In this document: one piece after another, positions 17,836 to 25,926 of the stretch
Numbering within the stretch: position 1 is the first letter of the stretch
Layout of the letters: the number at the start of each line of letters is the position of its first letter
Assembly: GCA_023146135.1 (NCBI GenBank)
Contig: JAGLCR010000003.1
Coordinates: 62,001 to 126,000 of the forward strand
Direction of reading: 5' to 3'
From: Bacteroidales bacterium
GTDB taxonomy: Bacteria; Bacteroidota; Bacteroidia; Bacteroidales; UBA1556
DNA: 64,000 nt
The notes under the pieces: model-generated
The model's input: the letters and a program-made list of their open reading frames with translations, nothing else
Told to the model about the DNA's origin: nothing
Database searches by the model: none
Made by a program: the position numbers and the translations under genes

Positions 17836-18918
17836 CTAGCTTAACCTAACTCTTGGGTCGAGATAAGCATAAATAATATCCACAAAAATATTTATTATCA
17901 CTAAAATTACCGAGATAAATAAAACGGCACCCATCACTACTGGAAAATCATACTTTTCAAGGGCATCAACAATGGCCACTCCTACACCTTTCCAGTCAAA
18001 AACGTATTCCACAAATACCGCTCCAGCCATGAGCGAAGCTAGCCATCCTGAGATGGCAGTAACCACTGGATTTAAAGCATTTTTCATGGCATGTTTTGTT
18101 AAAACAGCATATTGCGACAAGCCTTTTGCTCTTGCAGTACGAATATAATCTTGACCTAAAACCTCTAATAATGAAGATCGTGTGAGTTCTACCACAATAG
18201 CCAGTGGCCTAATACCCAGCACCACGGCAGGTAATATTAAATTTTTTAAATTAATGTATTCTCCCCTACCAAAATCATCTACTGAATAAAGGCTCCCAAA
18301 CATACTCAATCCTGTATAAGGAGCAAGAACAAAAGCAAATAGCCAGGCAAAAATAATGGCAGCAAAGAAGCTAGGCACTGCCATACCAGAAATTGATAAT
18401 AGCAACGCTATACGATCAAACCAAGTATCCTTATAAACCGCTGACAGTACTCCTACGATTAACCCAATGAAAAGGGCTATAGAAATTGACACTATGGCCA
18501 AAAGGGCCGTTTTGGGAAAGGCTTCCAAAAGAATATCAGTTACCCGTCGCTGCGATTGATAAGATCGACGCATATATGGAGCCTTAACAATCACTGTTTT
18601 ACCACTTTCTAAAACAAAAAGCTTAGTATATGAAGTATATTTCTGAGTGTCGAGATACCAAAAGCTAAGTTCATCTTTTGAGTTGTGAATGGAAATGGGT
18701 GATAAGTCATTAATATAACTTAGGTATTGAATTGACAAGGGTTTATCACGTCCTAAATCACGATTAATAGCCGCCACTGATGCACTATCGGCACGTTGGC
18801 CCAACATCATTCGAGTAGGATCGCCAGGTAGTACATTAAACAAATAAAACACTACCGTAACCACCCCAACCAAAACTAGGAAGCCATAGAATAAACGTTT
18901 AAGGATAAATGACAGCAT
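17836..18918 (-). CDS. OppB/DppB-type ABC transporter permease, unpaired
   Basis: 360 aa inner-membrane permease. The N-terminus FILKRLFYGFLVLVGVVTVVFYLFNVLPGDP is diagnostic of the OppB/DppB group, and the cytoplasmic EAA-type loop reads EVLGQDYIRTARAKGLSQ near residue 245. About six membrane segments are apparent, with an extra periplasmic insertion at about 60-125. OppB proteins normally work with an OppC permease, one or two ATPases and a solute-binding protein; none is in the window. It is 1 bp from the BT_3928-like gene and clearly cotranscribed with it and DUF1599. The substrate cannot be read. Confidence 0.92.
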   Translation of the reverse strand: MLSFILKRLFYGFLVLVGVVTVVFYLFNVLPGDPTRMMLGQRADSASVAAINRDLGRDKPLSIQYLSYINDLSPISIHNSKDELSFWYLDTQKYTSYTKLFVLESGKTVIVKAPYMRRSYQSQRRVTDILLEAFPKTALLAIVSISIALFIGLIVGVLSAVYKDTWFDRIALLLSISGMAVPSFFAAIIFAWLFAFVLAPYTGLSMFGSLYSVDDFGRGEYINLKNLILPAVVLGIRPLAIVVELTRSSLLEVLGQDYIRTARAKGLSQYAVLTKHAMKNALNPVVTAISGWLASLMAGAVFVEYVFDWKGVGVAIVDALEKYDFPVVMGAVLFISVILVIINIFVDIIYAYLDPRVRLS

Positions 18919-20184
18919 TTATTTTAAGATATTATTAATTTCGTCCTTATTTGGGAAATTGCAAATGTGATACTTCGCCAGCACTTTTGCATCTTTTACT
19001 ATGATAAGCCCTGGATTAGAACGAACCGCTGCCTTAAGCGCAGTATCATCCGAGCTATACATATCCATTACTGGCAATAACAACTCCTGCTTATATTTAT
19101 TATATACATCCGTGCTGTTACTATTGAGCATTACTATTTCTAGGCTCTCCTCATTTGCATGAGCAAACAATTGATTTAGTTTTTTCGAATCCTCAATACT
19201 AAGTTTACTAACATCATAAATAGAAACTATTAAAAGCCCGTTCTCATTACTGACTAAATCATTGGACCAATCGTTACCTTCCTCATCCACCATTGGGAAG
19301 GTTCTTTTCTCATCAACATTTGGATCCTCCTCCCTAGAGCTCAGCCATTTCCAATCGGCTTTAAACACACTATCTTGCCACGGCAATTCCTTACTTAAAT
19401 ATTCCTTAGTATCACCTGTTTTAGTGTTTTGGTAAGTCAAAAAATATTCGATGGGTTTAGGATTTTCTGGCAGTAAACGATTTCCTACTTTCCATGGTCG
19501 AAAATCAACCAGAGGTAAATTTTTGATATTATAAAACTCAAAGCCAACAAAGCCAAAAACGATAATAACAAGAGTTGCAAGCTGTGCTGAGGATGGCCAT
19601 AACAACTTTATGTCAATCCTACGAATTACTAAAAGCATAACAAAGGCGTCAATAACCAAATTTTTATATAAGGTTTGCCAATTAGTGATTATAAGGGCAT
19701 CGCCAAAGCAACCGCAATCTGGAACAGGATTGTATAATGCATCATTAAGTGTAGTAATGGTAAAGAATACCATCATTAAAAAAGCTAGGGTATTAATCCA
19801 TTGTGCCTTAATTTTTGTGAGAATTAATGCTCCTATTGAAAACTCAAATACATTTAGGAAAATTGACAACGCTAGAGCAAAAGGAATTGCCCATACGGTT
19901 CCATAGGCATAAAAATAATCCTCAATACGAAATTGAGTACCCAATGGATCAACGCCTTTTACAAAACCCGAATAAATAAACAGCAAACCCACCAAAACTC
20001 GTGAAATTATTAAAACGGTTTTGTTAATTCGCTTGGCAAAGCCTATTGCAACAACAATATTAATGGATAGTAATAGAACAAACCACAGTTGGTAGTCTTC
20101 GACTATGCTTATCAAATAAGCAGACAATAGATTAACAACTAAGAATAACCAACTCAACCAATTAATAGCTCGATTAACACTCAT
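18919..20184 (-). CDS. BT_3928-like DoxX/MauE membrane protein
   Basis: 421 aa. The N-terminal half is membrane-embedded (about seven hydrophobic segments within 1-215). It contains a DoxX-like portion (LLFIYSGFVKGVDPLGTQFRIEDYF) and the MauE-type signature NPVPDCGCFGD near 155, whose CxC suggests redox chemistry. The C-terminal half (about 290-421) looks like a thioredoxin-like domain facing the periplasm (GLLIVSIYDVSKL..., SNPGLIIVKDAKVLAKY) but without a CxxC. The protein matches what is annotated in Bacteroidota as BT_3928 family; function unknown, perhaps thiol/quinone redox. Tight operon with DUF1599 upstream and the permease downstream. Confidence 0.85.
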   Translation of the reverse strand: MSVNRAINWLSWLFLVVNLLSAYLISIVEDYQLWFVLLLSINIVVAIGFAKRINKTVLIISRVLVGLLFIYSGFVKGVDPLGTQFRIEDYFYAYGTVWAIPFALALSIFLNVFEFSIGALILTKIKAQWINTLAFLMMVFFTITTLNDALYNPVPDCGCFGDALIITNWQTLYKNLVIDAFVMLLVIRRIDIKLLWPSSAQLATLVIIVFGFVGFEFYNIKNLPLVDFRPWKVGNRLLPENPKPIEYFLTYQNTKTGDTKEYLSKELPWQDSVFKADWKWLSSREEDPNVDEKRTFPMVDEEGNDWSNDLVSNENGLLIVSIYDVSKLSIEDSKKLNQLFAHANEESLEIVMLNSNSTDVYNKYKQELLLPVMDMYSSDDTALKAAVRSNPGLIIVKDAKVLAKYHICNFPNKDEINNILK

Positions 20185-20189
20185 AACAA

Positions 20190-20747
20190 TTACTTAATTT
20201 TTTGTTCATCCATTTTTATAAGAGCAAAAATGGAATAGTTTATCATATCATTATAGCTACCTTCAGGACCTTCCGAAACAATGGTTATTCCTTTATTGTC
20301 TTCTATTTGCTTCAATCGTAGCAGCTTCATTAAGATAATATCTGTTAGAGAGCTAATTCGCATATCGCGCCATGCTTCACCATAATCATGATTTTTATTA
20401 AGCATTAAATCACGGGCACCATAAATATACTTTTCATAAAGCTCTATGGTTTTATTCACATCCAATTGCAAGTCATCCTTACCCGAAGCTGCACCTAACT
20501 CAATTTGTATCAGAGCCATAACTGAGTAATTCACAATAGCAATAAATTCGTCACGAATATTCTCTTTAACCTTCATCTCCCCTTTTTCTTCGATACTACG
20601 AATCCTATTGGCCTTAATAAATATTTGGTCAGTTAAAGATGAGGTGCGAAGAATTCGCCAAGAAGTACCATAATCTTTAGTTTTTTTACTAAATATTAGT
20701 CGACAACTATCAATTACTGTGTTAAACTGCGTTATGGTTTTTTCCAT
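20190..20747 (-). CDS. DUF1599-family protein, internally duplicated
   Basis: 185 aa cytoplasmic protein built of two similar halves: KKTKDYGTSWRILRTSSLTDQIF...RIRSIEE (about 21-56) and NKNHDYGEAWRDMRISSLTDIIL...RLKQIED (about 118-153). This is the DUF1599 pattern, a family linked by others to nucleotide-modification enzymes, though no biochemical role is established for this member. The all-alpha look, with conserved Asp-Tyr-Gly and Arg-Ser-Ser-Leu-Thr-Asp, resembles a phosphate- or nucleotide-binding bundle. It leads the DUF1599-BT_3928-permease operon and is divergent from folP. Confidence 0.85.
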   Translation of the reverse strand: MEKTITQFNTVIDSCRLIFSKKTKDYGTSWRILRTSSLTDQIFIKANRIRSIEEKGEMKVKENIRDEFIAIVNYSVMALIQIELGAASGKDDLQLDVNKTIELYEKYIYGARDLMLNKNHDYGEAWRDMRISSLTDIILMKLLRLKQIEDNKGITIVSEGPEGSYNDMINYSIFALIKMDEQKIK

Positions 20748-21064
20748 AATAAATCATTCATATTATACGTATCCACTTATCTCATTGCATTTTAACAAAC
20801 ACATTGAAAATATGGTTTTAATTATATCTATAAAAGCTAAAATATTAAAAATGCGTAATTAAATAGTATAAAAGATGCATTCTTATTAAGTATATTTTGT
20901 TGAAAAGGAATGAACCAAAAATAAATGATTAAATACTTGGCTATATAGACTTTACCACACATTATTTACATTTTATGTAAATAACACTAATATTGCCAGC
21001 ACCAAATATTCAATTAAAAAACTACCTTTGTATTTCTAAAAAGCACATATTAAAAATAGGCAGT
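20748..21064. other. Divergent intergenic region DUF1599/folP
   Basis: 317 bp, strongly AT-rich. It contains the folP -7 box (listed separately) and a minus-strand TATTTTTG box at 20916-20923 that could serve the DUF1599 operon with a 170-nt leader. No ORF or stable hairpin. Confidence 0.5.
21023..21030 (+). promoter_or_regulatory. Candidate -7 box TACCTTTG deciding the folP start
   Basis: Perfect TAnnTTTG, 35 bp before the ATG at 21065. It lies inside the N-terminal extension proposed by the ORF track (TTG at 20993), which argues that the extension is not translated. Confidence 0.6.
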
Positions 21065-21910
21065 ATGACATTATTCCAAAAAAAAACAAGTATCAATGTG
21101 AATGGACATTTAATGAATCTGGAAAGTCCAAAAGTTATGGGCATTTTAAATATCACAGATGATTCGTTTTTTGATGGAGGGAAATATCTCAATGAAGAAA
21201 AGTATATTTCGCATGTAGGAAAATTACTTAGCGAAGGTGCTGATATTATTGATATTGGGGCTCAATCTTCACGCCCTGGATCTTTAGAGCTTGGTAAGGA
21301 TGCGGAAATCAAAAGAATAGTTCCAGTTATTCAAAATGTAAGAAAACATTTCCCCAAATCCATTATCTCAGTTGATACTTGGCATGCGCGAGTTGCCGAA
21401 CAGTCTATAATAAGTGGCGCTAACATGATTAACGATATTTCTGGAGGCACTTTTGATATAGACATGTTTAATTCAATAGCCAATTTGCAGGTGCCCTATA
21501 TTCTAATGCATACCGGTGGTCGTCCTGATAAAATGCAAGATAGTCCTAACTACAAAAATGTAGTAAAAGAGGTAATCTATTTTCTTTCGAAACAGCTTGA
21601 CAGATTAAATCATTTGGGAATAAACGATGTAATAATTGACCCTGGGTTTGGATTTGGAAAAACACAGGAGCATAACTTTGAATTAATGAAGCACCTTGAT
21701 CATTTTAATTTTCTGGAGACTCCTATTTTAATTGGAATATCAAGAAAATCAATGATTCATAAACCACTTAATACCAATGCTAATAATTCACTTAACGGAA
21801 CTACAGCTTTAAATATGATTGCGCTTGAAAAAGGAGCCAGTATTTTAAGAGTTCACGATGTAAGACAAGCAAAAGAGGTGATAAAAATGTATGAACTTTT
21901 AAAACAATAA
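21065..21910 (+). CDS. folP: Dihydropteroate synthase
   Basis: Condenses 6-hydroxymethyl-dihydropterin pyrophosphate with p-aminobenzoate in folate synthesis; target of sulfonamides. The ORF track begins at a TTG (20993), but the ATG at 21065 is preferred because a -7 box lies between the two; the product is then 281 aa. TIM-barrel signatures: VMGILNITDDSFFDGGKY near residue 20, DIIDIGAQSSRPGS near 62, VDTWHARVAEQ near 101, NDISGG near 122, MHTGG near 146, DPGFGFGKT near 195, and a final RVHDV. A 55-bp gap separates it from the ArsC-like gene, so the two may be cotranscribed. Confidence 0.95.
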   Translation: MTLFQKKTSINVNGHLMNLESPKVMGILNITDDSFFDGGKYLNEEKYISHVGKLLSEGADIIDIGAQSSRPGSLELGKDAEIKRIVPVIQNVRKHFPKSIISVDTWHARVAEQSIISGANMINDISGGTFDIDMFNSIANLQVPYILMHTGGRPDKMQDSPNYKNVVKEVIYFLSKQLDRLNHLGINDVIIDPGFGFGKTQEHNFELMKHLDHFNFLETPILIGISRKSMIHKPLNTNANNSLNGTTALNMIALEKGASILRVHDVRQAKEVIKMYELLKQ

Positions 21911-21965
21911 TTAAGAATCTACTTTATATTTTAATGCCATTTTCACAACACTATAACTCGATAAA

Positions 21966-22325
21966 ATGAACAATATAGCCTACACCCTTTCTAGTTGCGA
22001 CACTTCAAAAAGGATTTTGAAAATGGCCAACATTAATTCCAGCGATTTTATAATTCACGATATCAAAGCCAAAGCAATATCAGAGCAAGAGCTTGATATA
22101 ATGAAAAAAATACTGGGTAGTTACGAAGGGCTATTTAGCCGCAGGGCACAGAAATATAAAAGTATGGACTTAAAAAATCAAAAGCTTTCTGAAAATGATT
22201 ATCGAAAACTCATACTTCAAGAGTACACTTTCTTAAAACGGCCCGTAATAATTATTGATGATGAAATATTTGTTGGCAATTCCAAGAAAAACATAGAAAA
22301 TCTTTTAGCCAAAAGAAACATTTAA
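21966..22325 (+). CDS. ArsC/Spx-family protein
   Basis: 119 aa with the thioredoxin-like ArsC/Spx fold. The N-terminal catalytic position is SSCDTSKRIL (Cys13, then Ser-Lys), and the later signature LKRPVIIIDDEIFVGNSKKNI corresponds to the family's (L/I)xRPI...vGf block. The two-Cys CxxC of Spx is absent, so it is closer to ArsC/YffB-type proteins, whose true substrates are mostly unknown. No arsenic-resistance genes are nearby. Cytoplasmic; probably downstream member of the folP transcript. Confidence 0.87.
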   Translation: MNNIAYTLSSCDTSKRILKMANINSSDFIIHDIKAKAISEQELDIMKKILGSYEGLFSRRAQKYKSMDLKNQKLSENDYRKLILQEYTFLKRPVIIIDDEIFVGNSKKNIENLLAKRNI

Positions 22326-22358
22326 GCTTGAGTTTAAAAACCCTTTACTTCTAGCAAC

Positions 22359-22372
22359 GTGATAATTATCAC
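22359..22372. promoter_or_regulatory. CRP/FNR-like palindrome
   Basis: Perfect 14-bp palindrome GTGATAATTATCAC, that is GTGA-N6-TCAC, the spacing of CRP/FNR-family sites. It is centred about 51 bp upstream of the transcription start implied by the TATATTTG box at 22406-22413. Confidence 0.45.
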
Positions 22373-22405
22373 TTAATTAAACATACTACTAAATCATATG
22401 TTTCT

Positions 22406-22413
22406 TATATTTG
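22406..22413 (+). promoter_or_regulatory. Candidate -7 box TATATTTG
   Basis: Perfect TAnnTTTG match 65 bp before the unrecognised 235-aa gene. Confidence 0.5.
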
Positions 22414-22478
22414 CTATGCATGTAATCGTAATTTACAATTGCAAGTCAAACTATTTCATTCACTAAAAAACAAGGACT

Positions 22479-23186
22479 ATGAGAACAGGAGAAGCTAGAA
22501 ACACTTTTGCCATCATTAAAAAGGAAGAAGATGTTAAAACATTAGTAAACAACGTACTAAAAAACACTTTCGTATTAGAAATCATTCACCCTTTTCCTGG
22601 CTATTATTATGGAGGTGTTAAAACCAAAAATGATTTTCCTGGCGATTTATTTCTAATTCTTAAAAAGAAACCTTCTACCGAATTTTTTTATAGAGCCCTT
22701 ACCAATGCGAAGAAGTATTGTAGTTTTGGCCTAAATGCGGTTATGGCAGAGCTCAAAATTTATAATAACACCTATGCTGCTATCCGCATAAAAAACGTAT
22801 CAGATTATAGTATTATTACCGAGATACAGGAAATTTTTACAGCTGAAGGCTTTCAGTTTGCACGCCCAAAAAGGATTGAAGCTAAAGCGTTCATTAAAAT
22901 ATTTAAGTTTATTAACCTTGCCGTGAAGGAGGACGTATATCATAACCTTGACGATGCAAATTTTGTTTTCTTTCCAATTGACAAAGAGATTAACTGGAAG
23001 TTATTTGAAAAAACAACCGTAAAAATTAAAAATAGTGTGGGCAGTTTGAAATTTGATGTTGCACTAGCAGTGTTTTTCAGAAAAGGTTATTTGGAAGATG
23101 CAGTTCGAGTCTATTGCAAAGACTTTTCAGATGAGCAGGTGCATAAAATAAGAACAATGTACCTAGACGAACTGAAACATTTTTAG
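22479..23186 (+). CDS. Conserved-looking hypothetical protein, 235 aa
   Basis: I do not recognise this protein. It has no signal peptide and no membrane segment, so it is probably cytoplasmic. The sequence is a balanced mixed alpha/beta pattern: an N-terminal helix (EEDVKTLVNNVLKNTFVLEI), the motif HPFPGYYYGGVKTKNDFPGDLFLILKKK at about 36-62, hydrophobic strands such as NAVMAELKIYNNTYAAIRIKN, and a C-terminal helix ending DEQVHKIRTMYLDELKHF. Codon use and base composition match the neighbours. It is monocistronic between folP-arsC-like and the convergent DUF2279 gene, behind its own promoter box and a CRP/FNR-like palindrome, which suggests conditional expression. Confidence 0.8.
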   Translation: MRTGEARNTFAIIKKEEDVKTLVNNVLKNTFVLEIIHPFPGYYYGGVKTKNDFPGDLFLILKKKPSTEFFYRALTNAKKYCSFGLNAVMAELKIYNNTYAAIRIKNVSDYSIITEIQEIFTAEGFQFARPKRIEAKAFIKIFKFINLAVKEDVYHNLDDANFVFFPIDKEINWKLFEKTTVKIKNSVGSLKFDVALAVFFRKGYLEDAVRVYCKDFSDEQVHKIRTMYLDELKHF

Positions 23187-23229
23187 CTCTCATTATCACT
23201 GAATTAAATATAAGGATACTGAATATATC

Positions 23230-24150
23230 TTAAAAGTACAAGGGGTGAAAAGTAGTTCCTTTTTCACTAAACTCAATTGTAGGCATTGGTATTTTAATAA
23301 AACTCAGCACATTAAATACTCCGCGCAAAAACTTACTTCGTGTTTTTATGCGAGTTAAATCCACATCCAAGGAGATATAATACTGTCGGTAACGATCAAA
23401 CTCAGGTAAAGGAAGGCCGTCAATATCTTCAGGGTTTTCAAAACCACCGAGCATACCTTCAGCTCCATAACCAATTGCCACATTAAACCATTTTGGAAAT
23501 TTAGATTGCTCATCTAAAAACGAATAGATATTCCCACTCAACCAGTATGTATGCCCATTATAATCCTTCACCATTTGCTCAGCAAGTGTGCTGCCCAAAA
23601 CATTTGGCCGATATTGAGCATATTTAGTTGTATGAAAAGAATACTTCATAAATATACGTTGCTCGCCCCACAGCGCTTGTTGGCCCATAAACAAACCAGA
23701 GCCTACAGCATTGGCTGCCATATCACCCCAGGAAAATCCCCAACCATTGGATTGAGCATCAAGTAATTCTACAGAAGTTAAATATAAGAAACCCAAACTA
23801 CCACCATAAAGTATAGATTTTTTCTCAGACACTCCAGACCAACGAAGCATATCAAATCCAATTTTACCCAAATAATAAGAGGTGGTGATATGACCAAACT
23901 TATCCACCTGCAACCATTCTTCATTATCATTGAAAGTATGAAAATCGCCACTATTATAGTCTTTATACCATGCATAATTCAAAGCAACCAACGAACCAGC
24001 CCATAATGAGCCTTCTATTCCTGCAACCCAATACAAGCGATTTTTGTGTAAAACAGAATCAGGTTCAAGTATTTGCGCATCGACACCTTGAGACATCAAG
24101 CCGACAAAAACTAGTAATAATAAAGAAAATTTAATAATAAGCTTACGCAT
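23230..24150 (-). CDS. DUF2279-family secreted/envelope protein
   Basis: 306 aa with a signal peptide (1-25, ending VDAQ). The mature sequence has the DUF2279 layout: NRLYWVAGIEGSLWAGSLVALNYAWYKDY, then DKFGHITTSYYLGKIGFDMLRWSG, and the glycine-rich GWGFSWGDMAANAVGSGLFMGQQALWGEQR. Repeated amphipathic and hydrophobic stretches and a Trp/Tyr-rich composition suggest it is embedded in or attached to the outer membrane. Function is unknown. It is followed on the other strand by no partner; the radical SAM gene upstream is on the same strand 41 bp away. Confidence 0.85.
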   Translation of the reverse strand: MRKLIIKFSLLLLVFVGLMSQGVDAQILEPDSVLHKNRLYWVAGIEGSLWAGSLVALNYAWYKDYNSGDFHTFNDNEEWLQVDKFGHITTSYYLGKIGFDMLRWSGVSEKKSILYGGSLGFLYLTSVELLDAQSNGWGFSWGDMAANAVGSGLFMGQQALWGEQRIFMKYSFHTTKYAQYRPNVLGSTLAEQMVKDYNGHTYWLSGNIYSFLDEQSKFPKWFNVAIGYGAEGMLGGFENPEDIDGLPLPEFDRYRQYYISLDVDLTRIKTRSKFLRGVFNVLSFIKIPMPTIEFSEKGTTFHPLYF

Positions 24151-24191
24151 TCAATATGTTGCTTTTCAATTATAATGGGTAAAAATAGCGT

Positions 24192-25031
24192 TTATATGCT
24201 ATCAATCTTTGCAATAAACTTCTCTTTGTCACGACCAAGTACTCCTTTCAATATCAAATGATTGGATGCATGATCGCTACGAAAAATTGTTTCCTTTAAT
24301 TGAAGATGTTCAATAAATTGTCTCATTTCTTGTACAAGTTCCTGCTCATTCAATTCCGTAAAATCAACATTGAGTCTTGATTTAAGATAATCCATTCCCT
24401 TATAAGCTGTGAGTACCAAGGTGGATAAATACTTGGGTTGTATTTCGTTTATAATAGCAGCCGAATTTAAAGCATGCTGAAAAGTGTATTGCTTACCTCC
24501 TACTCCATTAATAATCATAACCGAGCTATCAAGCCCAGCCAACTTGGATTTATTCAATCCTTCTATCATAGATTTTGAGGTTTCGCCTTTATTTATCATG
24601 CTTAAAACCTCATCATCACCTGACTCTAAGCCCACAAATAGCAGATTTAAACCAGCATTTTTCAAATCTTCAAGCTCTGATATTGATTTACGAATTAAGT
24701 TGTTAGGAGAGGCATAGGCCGAAACTCGTTGCAATCGAGGAAAGGTATTCTTCAAATGATTTAAAATTCGTATCAAACGATTCGTTGATAAAACAAGCGG
24801 ATCGCCATCAGCCAAAAAAACACGCCTTATTTGATATGCATGAGGGATAAATGCATCAATATCATGAAATATATCCTCCTCTTTTCTTGCTCGAAACTGT
24901 TTGGAGGTGTACATCTCACAAAAAGCACAATTATTCCATGAGCAGCCCAATGTTAACTGAATAATCAATGACTTCCATTCGCTGGGTGGACGGAAAACTG
25001 GCTCGTGATACTGAATTGGGAAATTAGACAT
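24192..25031 (-). CDS. Radical SAM protein with CX4CX2C cluster motif
   Basis: 279 aa radical SAM enzyme. The [4Fe-4S] ligands are in LGCSWNNCAFCEMYTSKQFR near residues 29-48, i.e. C-x4-C-x2-C instead of the common C-x3-C-x2-C; the family with C(S/P)WNxCxFC is a recognised subgroup. The Elp3/MiaB-like barrel continues with VFLADGDPLVL (near 93), SAYASPNNLIRKS and LLFVGLESGDDEVLSMINKG (near 140-160). No SPASM or B12 domain. Substrate unknown. A TATATTTG box lies 26 bp upstream; DUF2279 follows downstream. Confidence 0.9.
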   Translation of the reverse strand: MSNFPIQYHEPVFRPPSEWKSLIIQLTLGCSWNNCAFCEMYTSKQFRARKEEDIFHDIDAFIPHAYQIRRVFLADGDPLVLSTNRLIRILNHLKNTFPRLQRVSAYASPNNLIRKSISELEDLKNAGLNLLFVGLESGDDEVLSMINKGETSKSMIEGLNKSKLAGLDSSVMIINGVGGKQYTFQHALNSAAIINEIQPKYLSTLVLTAYKGMDYLKSRLNVDFTELNEQELVQEMRQFIEHLQLKETIFRSDHASNHLILKGVLGRDKEKFIAKIDSI

Positions 25032-25056
25032 TGTATTTTAATATTTATCTGAACTA

Positions 25057-25064
25057 CAAATATA
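25057..25064 (-). promoter_or_regulatory. Candidate -7 box TATATTTG for radical SAM gene
   Basis: Perfect TAnnTTTG on the minus strand, 26 bp upstream of the 279-aa radical SAM gene. Confidence 0.5.
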
Positions 25065-25343
25065 ATAGGTTTTCACTAAACATTGAAAGTAAAAAAACAA
25101 GACAAAAAAACACATACACATTTCCGTTATTACGAATGTCAATCTAATTGAAGCTAATTTATCAAAACAATATAGGAGCTGAATAATTCATTATTTGAAG
25201 CACAATTCAGTATTCATGAAAACCATCAAAATTTATATAATATATAATCTTTTACATTTTCAACAGTAAAAGTATCTAAAAACTGCACTTTTGAGAATTG
25301 ACTATATATTAGAGTGCTTTAAGTCTCTCTAATTTTACACCTC

Positions 25344-25374
25344 TTGATTTTACTCCTCAATTATTGTATATTTG
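25344..25374 (+). promoter_or_regulatory. Bacteroidota promoter TTG-N20-TATATTTG
   Basis: TTG at 25344-25346, a 20-bp spacer and a perfect TATATTTG at 25367-25374. It overlaps the first codons of the ORF-track version of the next gene and so favours the internal ATG at 25400. Confidence 0.65.
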
Positions 25375-25399
25375 TAGGGAACCTGATAAACACAAAGCT

Positions 25400-25789
25400 A
25401 TGGAAAAGAAACGAAAAGTAATTCAGATTTATTCTATCATTGTATGTATTGTTGCAATTATTACCTTTATTATTAGCCTCTCAATTCTTGTGTCATCCAT
25501 TATTGACTTAGGCAATCCTATTTATTCAGGATACTCCAAACTTGACCTATCATCATTTCAAAACTATAAAATGGAAGTTATGAAATCAGTGGATAAAGAG
25601 CAGGCTTATATTCCAGACGACCAGACTATAAAAGAAATGTATGAAGCTGCAAGGAATGATAAAATAAACAAGGTGCTGCATAATTCTAAAAGCAATATTA
25701 TTGTTACAAGTATACTAATTCTGTTTTGTATAATTCTCTTTTTTACTCATTGGAGAATGATTAAGAAGTATAATTCTGACATTGAATAA
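25400..25789 (+). CDS. Small two-TM membrane protein, unknown
   Basis: The ORF track begins at 25364, inside the promoter; the ATG at 25400 (MEKKRKVIQIYS) is a better start and gives 129 aa. Two hydrophobic helices are evident: about residues 11-36 (SIIVCIVAIITFIISLSILV) and about 97-118 (IIVTSILILFCIILFF). Between them is a soluble loop of some 60 residues with charged helices (QTIKEMYEAARNDKINKV). The layout resembles small inner-membrane proteins with a single extracytoplasmic loop. I do not recognise the family and see no functional partner; the radical SAM gene downstream has its own promoter box. Confidence 0.78.
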   Translation: MEKKRKVIQIYSIIVCIVAIITFIISLSILVSSIIDLGNPIYSGYSKLDLSSFQNYKMEVMKSVDKEQAYIPDDQTIKEMYEAARNDKINKVLHNSKSNIIVTSILILFCIILFFTHWRMIKKYNSDIE

Positions 25790-25896
25790 GTACTTACAAA
25801 AACTAGTATTATTTTTATTGGAAGGTGAATCTTAGCTTTTCTTATTTGATGAAGATGAAAAGTAAATATTGCAAGTAAAACATTAGCTTATTTTGT

Positions 25897-25904
25897 TACT
25901 TTTG
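25897..25904 (+). promoter_or_regulatory. Candidate -7 box TACTTTTG
   Basis: Perfect TAnnTTTG 23 bp before the B12-binding radical SAM gene; a TTG at 25869-25871 is 25 bp upstream, slightly beyond the usual spacing. Confidence 0.45.
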
Positions 25905-25926
25905 AAGTGAAGTAATCAATAGTTCC

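Larger units (their letters stand above)
25032..25399. other. Divergent intergenic region with two promoter boxes
   Basis: 368 bp between the minus-strand radical SAM gene and the small membrane protein gene. It holds a minus-strand and a plus-strand TAnnTTTG box (listed separately). No ORF of its own. Confidence 0.55.
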
